Notes: generated by a model not told the origin, from the sequence alone. Positions 27,167-36,239 are shown, counted from the stretch's first letter. The stretch: 64,000 nt of DNA from Tepidibacter aestuarii (GCF_934924865.1 NZ_OW235315.1:1550001-1614000), one strand, 5' to 3'. Numbers and translations are program-made.

Positions 27167-27180
27167 CATTGGAGGTAATT

Positions 27181-28404
27181 ATGAAAAACAGATGGACTAT
27201 TCGTGAACTGTATTTAGGATTTTTAGCTATTTCGTTATTGCTATTTGGTGCGTATTCCATGTTCTTTAGTCATGAAGTTGAGGACTATTCATCAAAAATA
27301 TACAAAATAAATCCTAATATTGTTAAAACAGAAGAAATAAATAAATCACCATTAATTTTTAAAGCATATACAAAAAACGACCCTAATAAATTCTATTTTG
27401 TAACTTTTACAGAAGAAGTTGGATATCAGTCAACTATTGAAGTTATGACTATGATTAATAACGAAGGAAATGTAGAACAAGTAGAAGTTGTTAAAGAAGG
27501 GGAGACACCAGCTTTCTTTGATAAAGTTGAATCAGGTAAATTTAATGAAAAATTTATAGGATTATCTATTTTTGAGCCTATATATATTGATAATGCTATA
27601 GGATATGCAGGAAGTAGTGAAGGAATAGATACTAACAATAAAGTTGATGCTGTTAGTGGTTCAACAATTTCATCTTCTGCTATAACAAGAGCTGTTAATG
27701 ATGGAACAACTATTGTGGTGGGTAAATATTTTGATGAAAATATTGTTAACCCATTTTATAAAATGACATTTGGATTAAGTGAATTAGCACTTTTACTAAT
27801 TTATATAATCGCTGCTTTAAGTGTTTATATCAAGTCAATTAATAAATATCGTAAATGGATTTTGTTATATACAGCCTTAGTACTTGGTTTTAAGTTTAAT
27901 AAGTTTGTAACATTTGGTATGTTGTACTCATTCTTAAATGGAAATTGGCCAGCAATGAATAATGTTTCGTGGTATTTATTAATTACAGGTACAATTGGAC
28001 TTATATTAATTACAGGTAAAAATTTATATTGTTCATGGATTTGTCCATTTGGGGCAACACAAGAAGTTATATTAAAATTTGGTGGATTAAAACAGATTAA
28101 GTTAAATTCTAAGATTGTAAAAATATTTAGATTAATTCCACCGACATTGGCTTATTTAGCTTTAATGATTGTATTTTATACTAATGAAACTCAAGCATTA
28201 GCATATGATCCATTTGGAGCAATATTTAATTTGACAGCATTACCGATTATGTGGATGAGTTTACCGATACTTATTTTTATAAGTTTATTCCAATATCGTT
28301 TTTATTGTACCTATTTCTGTCCAATAGGATTAACATTTAATTTAATAACAAAATTAAGAAATAAAGGAGTTAAGTTATGGAAGAAAGAGAAAATAAAAGC
28401 ATAG
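27181..28404 (+). CDS. rdhC: RdhC/PceC-type membrane flavoprotein, copy 1
   Basis: 407 aa, NosR/NirI-like. An N-terminal TM is followed by an extracytoplasmic FMN-binding domain ending in the flavinylation motif SGST at 159-162, where T162 is the likely covalent FMN site (needs ApbE, not in this window). Then come about five TM helices with two CxxxCP motifs, C284-C288-P and C376-C380-P. In other organohalide respirers PceC is proposed to pass electrons from menaquinol towards RdhA. ATG 27181 has GGAGG 6 nt upstream. First gene of a six-gene operon; overlaps the next ORF by 28 nt. Confidence 0.92.
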   Translation: MKNRWTIRELYLGFLAISLLLFGAYSMFFSHEVEDYSSKIYKINPNIVKTEEINKSPLIFKAYTKNDPNKFYFVTFTEEVGYQSTIEVMTMINNEGNVEQVEVVKEGETPAFFDKVESGKFNEKFIGLSIFEPIYIDNAIGYAGSSEGIDTNNKVDAVSGSTISSSAITRAVNDGTTIVVGKYFDENIVNPFYKMTFGLSELALLLIYIIAALSVYIKSINKYRKWILLYTALVLGFKFNKFVTFGMLYSFLNGNWPAMNNVSWYLLITGTIGLILITGKNLYCSWICPFGATQEVILKFGGLKQIKLNSKIVKIFRLIPPTLAYLALMIVFYTNETQALAYDPFGAIFNLTALPIMWMSLPILIFISLFQYRFYCTYFCPIGLTFNLITKLRNKGVKLWKKEKIKA

Positions 28405-28499
28405 CAAAGAAAGATGTAATTTTAAGCTTTTTTATTTTATTAATAATGGTATTCCAAATTATATTAATATTACAGAATTCAGGATTTATGAAATATTAA
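28377..28499 (+). CDS. 40-aa membrane microprotein overlapping rdhC-1
   Basis: ATG 28377 with AAAGGAG 7 nt upstream, inside the 3' end of rdhC-1 and in another frame. It has a charged N-terminus (MEERENKSIAKKD), one TM helix (ILSFFILLIMVFQIILIL) and a short tail QNSGFMKY. The same ORF, with the same length, overlap, ribosome binding site and about 70% identity, overlaps rdhC-2 at 38216-38338. Most of the ORF lies beyond the rdhC stop, so its conservation is not forced by rdhC. I do not recognise a family; a subunit or assembly factor of the RdhC membrane complex is my inference. Confidence 0.75.
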   Translation: MEERENKSIAKKDVILSFFILLIMVFQIILILQNSGFMKY

Positions 28500-28511
28500 G
28501 GAGGTGACATA

Positions 28512-28697
28512 ATGTTTGGAAGACTAGGTGGTACAGAAATAATGGTTATTTTAGCTGTTGGATTCTTATTTTTCGGACCTAAAAAATTGCCTGAGATAGG
28601 AAAATCGTTTGGAGAGACAGTACGTGAATTTAAGAAATCAGCAAAAGATGCTGAAGAGGCGATAACAGAGGCTACTAAAGTAGAAGAAAGTAAATAA
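28512..28697 (+). CDS. tatA: TatA paralogue within rdh operon 1
   Basis: 61 aa: MFGRLGGTE, one TM helix, then the hinge FGPKKLPEIGKSFGETVREFKKS and an acidic tail. It differs from the men-operon TatA but is nearly identical to the copies at 34460 and 39978. GGAGGTG lies before ATG. Its place directly before rdhA suggests that extra TatA is made together with the Tat substrate RdhA. Confidence 0.92.
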   Translation: MFGRLGGTEIMVILAVGFLFFGPKKLPEIGKSFGETVREFKKSAKDAEEAITEATKVEESK

Positions 28698-28740
28698 AAA
28701 AAATATATATAAATAACTAGAATTTAGGGGAGGACTATAT

Positions 28741-30285
28741 ATGAATAGGCGTGAATTTTTAAAAGTTGCTGGAGCTACTACAGCAGTAACAGGAGCTGCA
28801 CTTGCATCAAAACCAAAGAAAGCCTTTGCAGTGGAGCTTGGTAAAGAACATGATGAATTTCCATTAGAAGTAACGAAAAATTTCAAAGGTTTTAGGCAAC
28901 AAGACCATGTTTTTTTCCGTACATTTTGGGATAAAGAACCAGTTGATAAGTATATATCAGACAGATTTGGATATAAGACATTTACTGAACCAGGGATGAT
29001 ATTTAACGCTGTTCATGACGGCATTATAGAAGGTAAAAATACAGGTAAAATGGGTTTTAGACAAATTGATTCAGCTTTAGATAGAGCAGCATGGAGTGTA
29101 AATAAGAATTTTGCTGCGAATAGTGAATTAGGCGTTCGTAATACACTACTACAAAAACATCCAATTAATCCACAGACAGGTGAAAAAATAAAAGACATGC
29201 CTGTTTTAGTTGAAAGTTTATATTCATGGAATAACTCAAAAGTCGATGAAATGCTTGCACAGGGAAAAGAACAGTATAAATTCAAAGATGCAAAGGAAGT
29301 ATCAAAACATATTAAAAAGGCAGCAAAATTTTTAGGAGCCGACTTAGTTGGAGTTGCACCATATAATGAAAATACAAAAAGATGGACTTATACAGAGTGG
29401 GCAGTTCCAAATGTAAAACCATTTACTATGCCGGATGGAACAGTAGAATATCTTCCATTCGATCCTTTTAAATTTATGAAAGGTGAATATGAAACATTTG
29501 GGGTTAAAACAGTGAAGCCTGACTTTAAACGTGAAGCAGGGTTTGAACCAAAATCAGTAATTGTTTTAGCATTTGAAATGGATTATGATGGATTTAAGAC
29601 AGCACCAACATTAGTAGCTAGTGCATCTGCTGGAACTAGATATTCTAAAATGGCAGAAACAGCACATAAAGTAGCTGAGTTCCTACGTAATTTAGGTTAT
29701 AAAGCGGCTCCATGTGGAAATGATACAGCTTTATCTGTTCCACTTGCAATTGAAGCTGGTTTAGGTGAAGGTAGTAGAATGGGGATGTTAGTTACAGAAA
29801 AGTTTGGACCTCGTGTTCGTTTAGCTAAAGTTTATACAGATTTAGAAATTCAACCAGATAAACCAATTACATTTGGAGTAAAACAGTTCTGTAATGTTTG
29901 TATGAAGTGTGCGGATGCCTGTCCATCTAAAGCTATTTGTCATGAACCAGCACAGGTTATTGAAAAGGATATGGAATTTGATACAGGTAAAGTTACTAAA
30001 TCAACACTGACAGGTGTTGAAAAATGGTTTGTTAATGGTGAAAGGTGTGTGTCATTCTGGGGATATAATGGTGGAGATTGTGGTACATGCATTGCAGTTT
30101 GTCCATACAATAAGATTGATGAGTGGCACCATGATTTATCAAAATTAATGACATTAACTCCATTTAAACCATTATTACGTTCTCTTGATGAAACGTTTGG
30201 ATATGGTGGACCAATTGAGCCAGAGGAACGTTTGGAATCAAAATATTTAAAAGATGCTATAAATGATTTCTGGGATAAAATTTAG
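28741..30285 (+). CDS. rdhA: Reductive dehalogenase catalytic subunit, copy 1
   Basis: 514-aa corrinoid/Fe-S enzyme that removes halogen from an organohalide acceptor at the outer face of the membrane. Tat signal RREFLK at 3-8 with cleavage predicted after AFA (about 30). The central region should bind cobalamin (base-off, as in known RdhA structures). C-terminal [4Fe-4S] motifs: C384-x2-C387-x2-C390-x3-C394-P and C436-x10-C447-x2-C450-x3-C454-P. The substrate is not predictable. Closest in the window to the copy at 40206, while the 34668 copy differs in its N-terminal half. GGGGAGG before ATG. Confidence 0.96.
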   Translation: MNRREFLKVAGATTAVTGAALASKPKKAFAVELGKEHDEFPLEVTKNFKGFRQQDHVFFRTFWDKEPVDKYISDRFGYKTFTEPGMIFNAVHDGIIEGKNTGKMGFRQIDSALDRAAWSVNKNFAANSELGVRNTLLQKHPINPQTGEKIKDMPVLVESLYSWNNSKVDEMLAQGKEQYKFKDAKEVSKHIKKAAKFLGADLVGVAPYNENTKRWTYTEWAVPNVKPFTMPDGTVEYLPFDPFKFMKGEYETFGVKTVKPDFKREAGFEPKSVIVLAFEMDYDGFKTAPTLVASASAGTRYSKMAETAHKVAEFLRNLGYKAAPCGNDTALSVPLAIEAGLGEGSRMGMLVTEKFGPRVRLAKVYTDLEIQPDKPITFGVKQFCNVCMKCADACPSKAICHEPAQVIEKDMEFDTGKVTKSTLTGVEKWFVNGERCVSFWGYNGGDCGTCIAVCPYNKIDEWHHDLSKLMTLTPFKPLLRSLDETFGYGGPIEPEERLESKYLKDAINDFWDKI

Positions 30286-30300
30286 TAAGGGGGATATAGT

Positions 30301-30639
30301 ATGCATATAATAGTTAGCTTAGTAAAATGGTTATTCACACTACATCAATTAGTATGGTTTGTAGCTGGAGGATTAATGTTTGGTGCAATGACATATTTTC
30401 ATATGAAATTAAAACAGGATAATAAAGCTAATAAACTGAATTTTACGTTTATATTGTTATCAGCATGTACTTTTGTATTTACAATATTATGGACATATGA
30501 TTCGTATATGGAAAATGAAGTTAGAGCAGCTAATATGGGATTATTAGTATTTGGAGGATTAGCAGTAGTTTTTGCAATACTTGGATATAGATTTACACAG
30601 AAAAATGATGTAAATAAAGTTGAGGTAAAAGGGCATTAA
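30301..30639 (+). CDS. rdhB: RdhB membrane anchor, copy 1
   Basis: 112 aa with three hydrophobic helices (WLFTLHQLVWFVAGGLMFG; FTFILLSACTFVFTILW; GLLVFGGLAVVFAILGY). Family role: anchors RdhA to the outer face of the cytoplasmic membrane. Between helices 2 and 3 lies the conserved acidic stretch YDSYMENEVRAAN, probably exposed outside and contacting RdhA. GGGGGA before ATG, 15 nt after rdhA. The stop lies in a palindrome. Confidence 0.93.
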   Translation: MHIIVSLVKWLFTLHQLVWFVAGGLMFGAMTYFHMKLKQDNKANKLNFTFILLSACTFVFTILWTYDSYMENEVRAANMGLLVFGGLAVVFAILGYRFTQKNDVNKVEVKGH

Positions 30640-30648
30640 TGCCCTTTT
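30627..30648 (+). terminator. Palindrome at the rdhB-1 / rdhT-1 junction
   Basis: AAAAGGGCATTAATGCCCTTTT, a perfect 22-bp dyad over the rdhB stop, followed by ATCTATTTTTATTT. It is a probable attenuator lowering rdhT expression relative to rdhA/rdhB, or a processing stem. Confidence 0.55.
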
Positions 30649-30692
30649 ATCTATTTTTATTTAGTAGATAAAACATTAGAAAAGGTGATAAC

Positions 30693-31589
30693 ATGAAGGT
30701 TCAACTTGGTCAATATAAAGGAATTGGTTTAAAGAGACCAGATGTAAATGTAAAAGATGAAGAAATTAATAATTATATTAATAAAATAAGAGAAAATTAT
30801 AAAGTAGAAGTTGAAAAAGAAGGTTTTATTGAAAATGGAGATTATACTACCATGGATTATGATGGCTACCAAGACGGATTACATATTCCTGAGGCTAGTG
30901 GTAAAAATTATCATTTAAGAATTGGACAAGGGTTCTTTCTAGATGAATTCGAAGAGCATTTATTAGGAATGAGAAAAGGGGATACAGTTAAATTTGATTT
31001 GGTATTACCTAGTAATTATCAAGTGAAGCATTTGCGTGATGAGACTATTCATTTTGAAGTAAAGATATCATCAGTTATGAATAGAGTTATCCCTGAACTA
31101 ACAGATGATGTGGTAAAAAGGTTTAAAATTGAAGGGATAAACACGATAGATGAATTAAAAGAATATGCTAAAGATAAGATTTATTATCAAAAAATGATGA
31201 AAGAAAGTGCAAGAGTTATCAATGAAATAATGCATAAAGTTATAGACGGTTCAAATGTTGAACTAAAAGATGAAGAGATGGAGAGTCTTAAACAGGAAAT
31301 ACTTGAAGACTTTAAAAATCAACTTAAAGGGAAAAATGCAAATTTAGAATTATATTTATCATATACTAAAAAAACAGAAGAGGAAATACTTGAACAATGC
31401 AAGATAGAAGCTGAAACATATTTAATAGAAAAAGCTATTATTGAGAAAATAGCAGAAGTAGAGAATATTACACTAAATGACGAAGAAAAAGAAAAATATG
31501 AAAATATTGAAGAAGATGCTCTTAATGAATTATTGTATCAAAAGGTTATTCATTTTCTTCTAAAAGAAAATACAATTATAATTAAATAA
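30693..31589 (+). CDS. rdhT: RdhT/PceT trigger-factor-like chaperone
   Basis: 298 aa. An N-terminal FKBP-type PPIase-like domain is followed by a helical trigger-factor C-terminal domain (from about residue 140). The trigger-factor ribosome-binding domain is absent, as in PceT, the dedicated chaperone that binds the twin-arginine signal of PceA during cofactor insertion. It is the only intact copy in the window and so may serve all three RdhA proteins; the second copy (38408) is broken. AAAGGTGATA before ATG. Confidence 0.9.
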   Translation: MKVQLGQYKGIGLKRPDVNVKDEEINNYINKIRENYKVEVEKEGFIENGDYTTMDYDGYQDGLHIPEASGKNYHLRIGQGFFLDEFEEHLLGMRKGDTVKFDLVLPSNYQVKHLRDETIHFEVKISSVMNRVIPELTDDVVKRFKIEGINTIDELKEYAKDKIYYQKMMKESARVINEIMHKVIDGSNVELKDEEMESLKQEILEDFKNQLKGKNANLELYLSYTKKTEEEILEQCKIEAETYLIEKAIIEKIAEVENITLNDEEKEKYENIEEDALNELLYQKVIHFLLKENTIIIK

Positions 31590-31590
31590 T

Positions 31591-31642
31591 AATATAAAAA
31601 ACCCTTTGTTATAAATTTATATAACAAAGGGTTTTTTATATT
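31591..31642. terminator. Strong bidirectional terminator after rdhT-1
   Basis: A 23-bp perfect stem (AATATAAAAAACCCTTTGTTATA) around AATTTA, with T-runs on both sides. Related palindromes end the other modules. Confidence 0.92.
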
Positions 31643-32400
31643 ATTCATTCAAATTTCGTGCTAATGAAATTTGCTTTAGCTGCTTTAACCTACTTTTAAT
31701 AAAGATATTGAAATATAATTCGCTTTTTAAAAAATATAATTCTCGTAAAGCAGAATGTGTATTATATTCTTTACAGTACTCAATAGCATAATCAATATGT
31801 TCAAGGCATTCATTTAAATGGGATGTATCAAGGGAAGCTATAATTAACTGAACATAAAATCTAGGAACTGTATATCGTGTATGAATAAAGTTAATATTCT
31901 CTATATATTTTTTTATATTGATTAAGTAATTATAGGCCTCTTCTTTTTGAATATTTAATAATAGAAAAAAGCCATACATATGCATAATTGCAAATTCTAT
32001 ATCAGTAGGAGTACTTTTTTTGGTATAAGTAAGTTTCAGTATATTTCTAACTTCATTCATTCCCCATTGATAATTTTGACTTAAAATAGTATATCTAATA
32101 CATTTTAAACCATTGATAAGTTGTATATCATGAATTGATGTTATATGAAGTTCTTTTTCTTTTTTCTTTAGTAATTTATAAATACTTTTAAAATCATATC
32201 TTTCAATATAAAGAATTAATTCGTTTAAGAAATCTTTAACATCTAAGCCCTCAGGAGACTCAATCGCTCTAAATAAATACCCCTAGTCTAGTTGTTATTT
32301 GTCTTAATATAACTGAAGTAGGGCAACGCTCTCCTTTTTCTATACGAGTTATGTATGAAATAGAGCAAACACCATTTGTAAGTTGTGTTTTTGTCATATT
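31641..32400 (-). pseudogene. Broken XRE/TPR regulator 2
   Basis: Homologous along its length to the regulators at 33104 and 38777, with three lesions. The first ~22 codons are replaced at about 32398-32401 by rdhA sequence. About 11 nt are missing in the HTH-TPR linker at 32281 (CTAGGGGTATTTATTTAG against CTAGG...TTTATTTAG in the intact gene), giving a stop. About 30 codons are missing in frame near the 3' end, where ELYF joins directly to NIFIKSRL. The longest surviving ORF is 31641-32060. The DNA-binding region is partly present but not joined to a start. Confidence 0.88.
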
Positions 32401-32636
32401 TCTCATTCTGGAATTACAATGGGATTGGGTGTGTTACATGTGTCTCTGTTTGTCCATACAATAAGATTGAGGAGTGGCACCATGATTTATCAAAATTAAT
32501 GACAATGACACCATTTAAACCATTACTACGTTCACTAGATGAGTTATTTGGATATGGGGGTCCAGTAGAACTAGATGTACGCATAGAATCAAAATATTTA
32601 AAAGATGCTGTTAATGATTTCTGGAATAGACTATAA
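32401..32636 (+). pseudogene. rdhA: rdhA copy 2, C-terminal scar
   Basis: Encodes only the last ~78 residues of a reductive dehalogenase: FWNYNG, then the C-x2-C-x3-CP part of the second Fe-S motif (GCVTCVSVCPYNK), WHHDLSKLM and the conserved C-terminus KYLKDAVNDFWNRL. It joins directly to the 5' end of regulator 2 in the opposite orientation. One deletion therefore removed the intergenic promoters, the tatA and about 440 rdhA codons. There is no signal peptide, no first Fe-S motif and no ribosome binding site. Confidence 0.92.
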
Positions 32637-32651
32637 TAAGGGGGATAAATT

Positions 32652-32987
32652 ATGCATATAATAGTTAGCTTAGCAAAATGGTTATTTACACTACACCAAT
32701 TAGTATGGTTTATAGCTGGAGGATTAATGTTCTTTTTACTTACATATTTTTATATGAAATTAAAGAAGGATAATAAAATTAATAAATTAAATTTTACATT
32801 TATATTATTATCAGCATGTACTTTTGTATTTACAATATTATGGACATATGATTCATATGTAGAAAATGAAGTTAGAGCAGCTAATATGGGATTATTAGTA
32901 TTTGGAGGATTAGCAGTAGTTTTTGCAATACTTGGATATAGATTTACACAGAAAAATGATGAAATTAAAGTTGAGATAAAACAATAA
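32652..32987 (+). CDS. rdhB: RdhB membrane anchor, copy 2 (orphaned)
   Basis: 111 aa, intact three-helix anchor like copies 1, 3 and 4, with GGGGGA before ATG. Its own rdhA is a scar and the promoter has been lost, so expression is doubtful. It may still be translated if read-through occurs from upstream. The C-terminus FTQKNDEIKVEIKQ diverges slightly. Confidence 0.85.
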   Translation: MHIIVSLAKWLFTLHQLVWFIAGGLMFFLLTYFYMKLKKDNKINKLNFTFILLSACTFVFTILWTYDSYVENEVRAANMGLLVFGGLAVVFAILGYRFTQKNDEIKVEIKQ

Positions 32988-33021
32988 AAATAGAAAAAAA
33001 TATCATTTATAATTAAATAAT

Positions 33022-33075
33022 AATATAAAAATCTCCCTTGTTATTAATATTAATAACAAGGGAGATTTTTATATT
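33022..33075. terminator. 54-bp perfect palindromic terminator
   Basis: AATATAAAAATCTCCCTTG...CAAGGGAGATTTTTATATT. It ends rdhB-2 and the convergent regulator 3. The preceding bases TATCATTTATAATTAAATAAT recur before the terminator of module 3 (36588-36608). Confidence 0.92.
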
Positions 33076-33103
33076 GTTCATTCAGATATGGTGTCGATGA
33101 AAC

Positions 33104-33997
33104 TTATTTTAGTTGATTCAATCTATTTTGTATAAAGGTATTGAAATATTCATCATCAGATCTTTTAATCAATTCATGCAGTCTTAATGCTTTACCATAC
33201 CATAGTTTAAACTTCTTTTCTTTTTTTAAGCGATAGTATAATTCACTTTTTAAAAAATATAATTCTCGTAAAGTATAATGTGTATTGTAATCTTTACAGT
33301 AATTAATAGCATAATCAAGATATTCAAAACAGTCTTTTAAATTACATGTATCAAGAGAAGCTGAAATTAAATATACATAAAATCTTGGTAATATAAAGCG
33401 AGTATGAAGAAGGTTAATATTATGTATATATTTTTTTATGCTAATTAAGTAATTATATGCTTCTTTTTTTTGGTTACTAAATAAAAGTAAAACCCCATGC
33501 ATACTCATAAGCGCAAATTCCATATCAGTAGGAGTACTTTTGTTGGCGTAGGTAAGCTTCAATATGTTTTTAACTTCATTTATTCCCCATTGATAATTTT
33601 GATTTAAAATAGAATAACTAAAACATTCTAACCCTTTGATGATTTGTAAATCGTGAATTGATGTTACATGAAGTTCTTCTTTTTTGCTCTTTATTAATTC
33701 ATAAATATTTTTAAAATCATGCCTTTCAATATAAAGAAATATTTGGTCTAATAGTTCCTTAACATGTAAAGATGTAGACGACTCAATTGCTCTAAATAAA
33801 TGTTCAGGGGAGATACCTAGTTTATTTGTTATTTGTCTTAATATAACCGAAGTAGGACAACGTTCTCCTTTTTCTATACGAGTGATGTATGAAATGGAGC
33901 AAATACCATCCGCAAGTTGTGTTTTTGTCATATTCTGTTTTTCACGTAATTCTTTAATAATCTGACCTATTTTTAAATAATAATTCTGTTCTTGCAT
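33104..33997 (-). CDS. XRE-family HTH/TPR regulator 3
   Basis: 297 aa with an HTH_3 at residues 10-68 (IKELREKQNMTKTQLADGI, SYITRIEKGERCPTS) and helical TPR-like repeats to the C-terminus (SELYYRLKKEKKFKLWYGKALRLHELI). Divergent from tatA-rdhA-rdhB module 3 across a 462-bp region that holds the dyad operators. GGAGG before ATG. Paralogue of regulators 1 and 5; specificity probably differs in the TPR part. No partner peptide gene is seen. Confidence 0.85.
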   Translation of the reverse strand: MQEQNYYLKIGQIIKELREKQNMTKTQLADGICSISYITRIEKGERCPTSVILRQITNKLGISPEHLFRAIESSTSLHVKELLDQIFLYIERHDFKNIYELIKSKKEELHVTSIHDLQIIKGLECFSYSILNQNYQWGINEVKNILKLTYANKSTPTDMEFALMSMHGVLLLFSNQKKEAYNYLISIKKYIHNINLLHTRFILPRFYVYLISASLDTCNLKDCFEYLDYAINYCKDYNTHYTLRELYFLKSELYYRLKKEKKFKLWYGKALRLHELIKRSDDEYFNTFIQNRLNQLK

Positions 33998-34117
33998 CGT
34001 AACCTCCGTATATATAAATAGATAATTTAAAAAGTTTAAATTGGATGAAAGGTAAAGCTTTATTTAAATCTATTTTAAAGTATTTTACTCAACATTTATC
34101 AAAATATATTTGAGATT

Positions 34118-34188
34118 TTGACATTAGTCAAGAAATCTTGTGTGAGATTTGACATTAGGCAAGCAATCTTGTATCTAAACAGTATAAC
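34118..34188 (+). promoter_or_regulatory. Two dyad operators and -10 for module 3
   Basis: TTGACATTAGTCAA (34118-34131) and TTGACATTAGGCAA (34149-34162) lie 31 bp apart in a tandem direct repeat (GAGATTT...AATCTTGT). The -10 TATAAC (34183-34188) is 27.5 bp from the centre of the nearer dyad, and the -35 position reads CAAGCA. The rest of the 462-bp gap between regulator 3 and tatA holds no ORF I can support. Confidence 0.7.
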
Positions 34189-34459
34189 ATATAAAATCAT
34201 GTTACAAAATAATACAAAAAATATATTATGAGAAAAATCACAGAAGTCTAAAATTAGTTAAAAGTTAAAGTTGTATTCAAATGAATTTGTTTTGCTGACG
34301 CTGAACAAGAAAATTCGTATGTAGAAATTATAATATATAAAATTATATTATAAAAAATAATAAAATCAATAAATGTTAGAAAAAAAGTTGATTTTTTCAT
34401 AAGAAATAATAATGGGATATGAGCCTTTCTAGTTATATTCTATTATAGGAGGTGATATT

Positions 34460-34633
34460 ATGTTCGGAAGATTAGGTAGCACAGAATTAATTGTTATTTT
34501 AGTTGTTGGATTTTTAATATTTGGACCGAAAAGATTACCTGAGATTGGAAAATCATTTGGAGAAACAATACGAGAATTTAAAAAATCAGCAAAACAGGCT
34601 GAGGATGAAGTGACAGAGGCTACTAAAGAATAA
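34460..34633 (+). CDS. tatA: TatA paralogue within rdh module 3
   Basis: 57 aa: MFGRLGSTE, TM helix (LIVILVVGFLIF), hinge FGPKRLPEIGKSFGETIREF and an acidic tail EDEVTEATKE. Very similar to the copies at 28512 and 39978. AGGAGGTGATATT before ATG. The predicted transcript starts about 265 nt upstream. First gene of the tatA-rdhA-rdhB operon. Confidence 0.92.
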   Translation: MFGRLGSTELIVILVVGFLIFGPKRLPEIGKSFGETIREFKKSAKQAEDEVTEATKE

Positions 34634-34667
34634 AGTAGATAAAACAATTAATATAGGAGGCATACAA

Positions 34668-36224
34668 ATGAATAGACGTGAATTTTTAAAAGTTGCTGGA
34701 GCTACAACTGCAGTAACAGGAGTTACACTTGCAACAAAACCAAAGAAAGCTTTTGCAGTGGAACTTGGAAAAGAACAAGATCAATTTCCAAATAAGGTAA
34801 CGAAAGATTTTAAAGGTTTCAATCAGAAAAATCTTATGTTTATGCGTGGATTTTGGGATAATACTCCTTATGATGATGAATATATTAAAAAAACGTTCGG
34901 TCGTAATTCACCTATGGATTCATTATTAAATTATGTTGCAGTACAATATGGATTAAAAAATGCACAAAATGATAGCGAAGATAAGGAAGGTTTTAGACAT
35001 ATAGACAAAGTATTATCACTTGCAGCTGGTAGTGTTGATAAGCATTTTGGAGGAATGAGTAAATATACTATTGCAAATTCACCTCTTCCAACACATCCAA
35101 TTAATCCATTGACTGGTGAAATAATGAAAGACCAGAATGTTTTAGTTCCAGGTTTGTTTTCTTGGGATAACTCAAAAGTAGATAATATGTTATCAATGGG
35201 TAAACCACACCATAAATTTAAAGATACAAAGGGAGCATCACAATACGTTAAAAGAGCTGCAAAATTATTTGGAGCTGATTTAGTTGGAATTGCACCATAT
35301 AATGAAAATACAAAAAGATGGACTTATACTGAGTGGACATCTTTAAATACAAAACCATTTACAATGCCAGATGGCTCAAGAGAGTTTATGCCATTCGATC
35401 TTGATAAGTTAGTAAATGAAAATAAATATGAAGGATTTGGTGTTAAAACAAGAAAATCTGATTTTAAGAGAGAAGCAGGATTTGAACCGAAATCAATTAT
35501 TGTATTAGCATTTAATCAGGATTATGACGGGTTTAAAACAGCACCGTCATATATTGTGAATGCAGCATCTGGAGTTAAATATTCTGCTATGGCAGAAGTA
35601 TCTCATAAATTAGCTGAATTTTTAAGGGGGATAGGTTATAAAGCTATTCCATGTGGAAATGATACAGCTTTATCAGTTCCACTTGCAATAGAAGCTGGTT
35701 TAGGTGAAGGTAGTAGAATGGGAATATTAGTTACAGAAAAATTCGGACCACGTGTTCGTTTGTGTAAAATCTATACAGACTTAGAATTACATCCAGATAA
35801 ACCAAAAACATTTGGAGTTAAAGAATTTTGTAATGTTTGTATGAAATGTGCAGATGCTTGTCCAGGTAAAGCTATTTCACACGAACCATCAAAAGTTCTT
35901 AAAGAAGGAATGGAGTTTGAAACAGGTAAAGTAGGTATATCAAATATTAGTGAAGTTGAAAAATGGTATATGAATGGAGAAAGATGTTTGTCATTTTGGA
36001 GCTACAATGGGTCTGGTTGTGGTACGTGTATTTCAGTTTGTCCATACAATAAAATTGATGAGTGGCATCATGATTTATCAAAATTAATGACGTTAACGCC
36101 ATTTAAACCATTATTACGTTCGCTAGACGAAATGTTTGGATACGGAGGTCCTATAGAGCCGGATGAACGTTTAGAATCAAAATATTTAAAAGATGCTGTT
36201 AATGATTTCTGGAATAGACTATAA
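34668..36224 (+). CDS. rdhA: Reductive dehalogenase catalytic subunit, copy 3
   Basis: 518 aa. Tat signal RREFLK, AFA cleavage site. Fe-S motifs at C388/C391/C394/C398 and C440/C451/C454/C458, each closed by Pro. It is the divergent member: residues about 50-150 (FWDNTPYDDEYIKK..., a different central loop) differ from copies 1 and 5, whereas the cobalamin-proximal and Fe-S halves are alike. A different organohalide substrate is likely, but I cannot name it. GGAGG before ATG. Confidence 0.96.
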   Translation: MNRREFLKVAGATTAVTGVTLATKPKKAFAVELGKEQDQFPNKVTKDFKGFNQKNLMFMRGFWDNTPYDDEYIKKTFGRNSPMDSLLNYVAVQYGLKNAQNDSEDKEGFRHIDKVLSLAAGSVDKHFGGMSKYTIANSPLPTHPINPLTGEIMKDQNVLVPGLFSWDNSKVDNMLSMGKPHHKFKDTKGASQYVKRAAKLFGADLVGIAPYNENTKRWTYTEWTSLNTKPFTMPDGSREFMPFDLDKLVNENKYEGFGVKTRKSDFKREAGFEPKSIIVLAFNQDYDGFKTAPSYIVNAASGVKYSAMAEVSHKLAEFLRGIGYKAIPCGNDTALSVPLAIEAGLGEGSRMGILVTEKFGPRVRLCKIYTDLELHPDKPKTFGVKEFCNVCMKCADACPGKAISHEPSKVLKEGMEFETGKVGISNISEVEKWYMNGERCLSFWSYNGSGCGTCISVCPYNKIDEWHHDLSKLMTLTPFKPLLRSLDEMFGYGGPIEPDERLESKYLKDAVNDFWNRL

Positions 36225-36239
36225 TAAGGGGGATAAATT

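Noticed and set aside
26776..27180. Pheromone peptide gene beside the XRE/TPR regulator, as in Rgg or PlcR systems
   Set aside because: No short ORF with ribosome binding site and signal sequence is visible in this gap or in the gaps at 33998-34459 and 39701-39977.
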